From positions 1 to 5,363 of the forward strand of contig JARRCQ010000133.1 of the NCBI GenBank assembly GCA_029982105.1: 5,363 bases of DNA, written 5' to 3'. Each line of letters begins with the position of its first letter. The stretch's first letter is position 1. The notes under the pieces are model-generated. The model was not told the DNA's origin. It did no database searches and saw only the letters and a program-made list of their open reading frames with translations. The position numbers and the translations under genes are program-made. Source of the stretch: Candidatus Atribacteria bacterium (lineage in GTDB: Bacteria; Atribacterota; Atribacteria; Atribacterales; Caldatribacteriaceae). Of the stretch, positions 5,332 through 5,363 are shown in pieces.

Positions 5332-5363
5332 CAAAAAGCAAATTAGATTAAAAAAGATTCGGA
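5309..5363 (+). repeat. Intergenic repeat module B, copy 2 (runs off window)
   Basis: Matches 333-390 in the same orientation with only small gaps and substitutions: CAAAAAA, CAGCCT, CGGCGCAA, AAAAGCAAATTAGAT and an A-rich end. The copy continues to the window edge, so its full extent is unknown. It lies just upstream of the DAHPS-PDT gene. Confidence 0.7.

Overview
This is a piece of bacterial chromosome, moderately AT-rich. It carries three complete protein genes separated by unusually large intergenic regions dense with repeats. The aromatic-pathway protein contains a DAHP synthase very similar to the Thermotoga-type (type I-beta) enzyme. Together with the repeat-rich, AT-rich intergenic DNA, this suggests a non-model, possibly anaerobic or thermophilic bacterium, perhaps an uncultured lineage. 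That placement is a guess; no marker gene is present.

Layout: (1) 1-584 has no convincing gene. It holds an inverted-repeat cluster at the left edge (5-70), a run of G-rich and purine-rich hairpins, and copies of several repeat modules (here called A, D, B, E and C). (2) 585-1961 (+) encodes a 458-residue helical protein of the DUF6880 type, function unknown. (3) 1976-3016 (-) is a low-specificity L-threonine aldolase (ltaE), convergent with the previous gene and only 14 bases from it. (4) 3017-3385 is a second repeat-rich gap with the same A, D, E and C modules in a different order, with C inverted. Its right end is a 112-bp unit bounded by a perfect 17-bp inverted repeat that overlaps the end of the next gene. 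(5) 3386-5269 (-) encodes a 627-residue fusion of DAHP synthase and prephenate dehydratase with an ACT domain, starting at a GTG. (6) 5270-5363 is its leader, which contains another copy of module B and runs off the window.

The two minus-strand genes belong to amino-acid metabolism. The fusion protein couples the first step of the shikimate pathway to the phenylalanine-specific prephenate dehydratase step, with a regulatory fold at each end (an N-terminal ferredoxin-like domain and a C-terminal ACT domain). Threonine aldolase makes glycine from threonine. They share an 11-base leader motif, but ltaE appears to have its own promoter, in which a G5/C5 palindrome fills the spacer.

The most unusual content is the DAHPS-PDT fusion and the family of shuffled intergenic repeats. 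One repeat coincides with a near-consensus promoter and another supplies the stop codon of a core metabolic gene. I see no CRISPR array, defence cassette, transposase, tRNA or rRNA.
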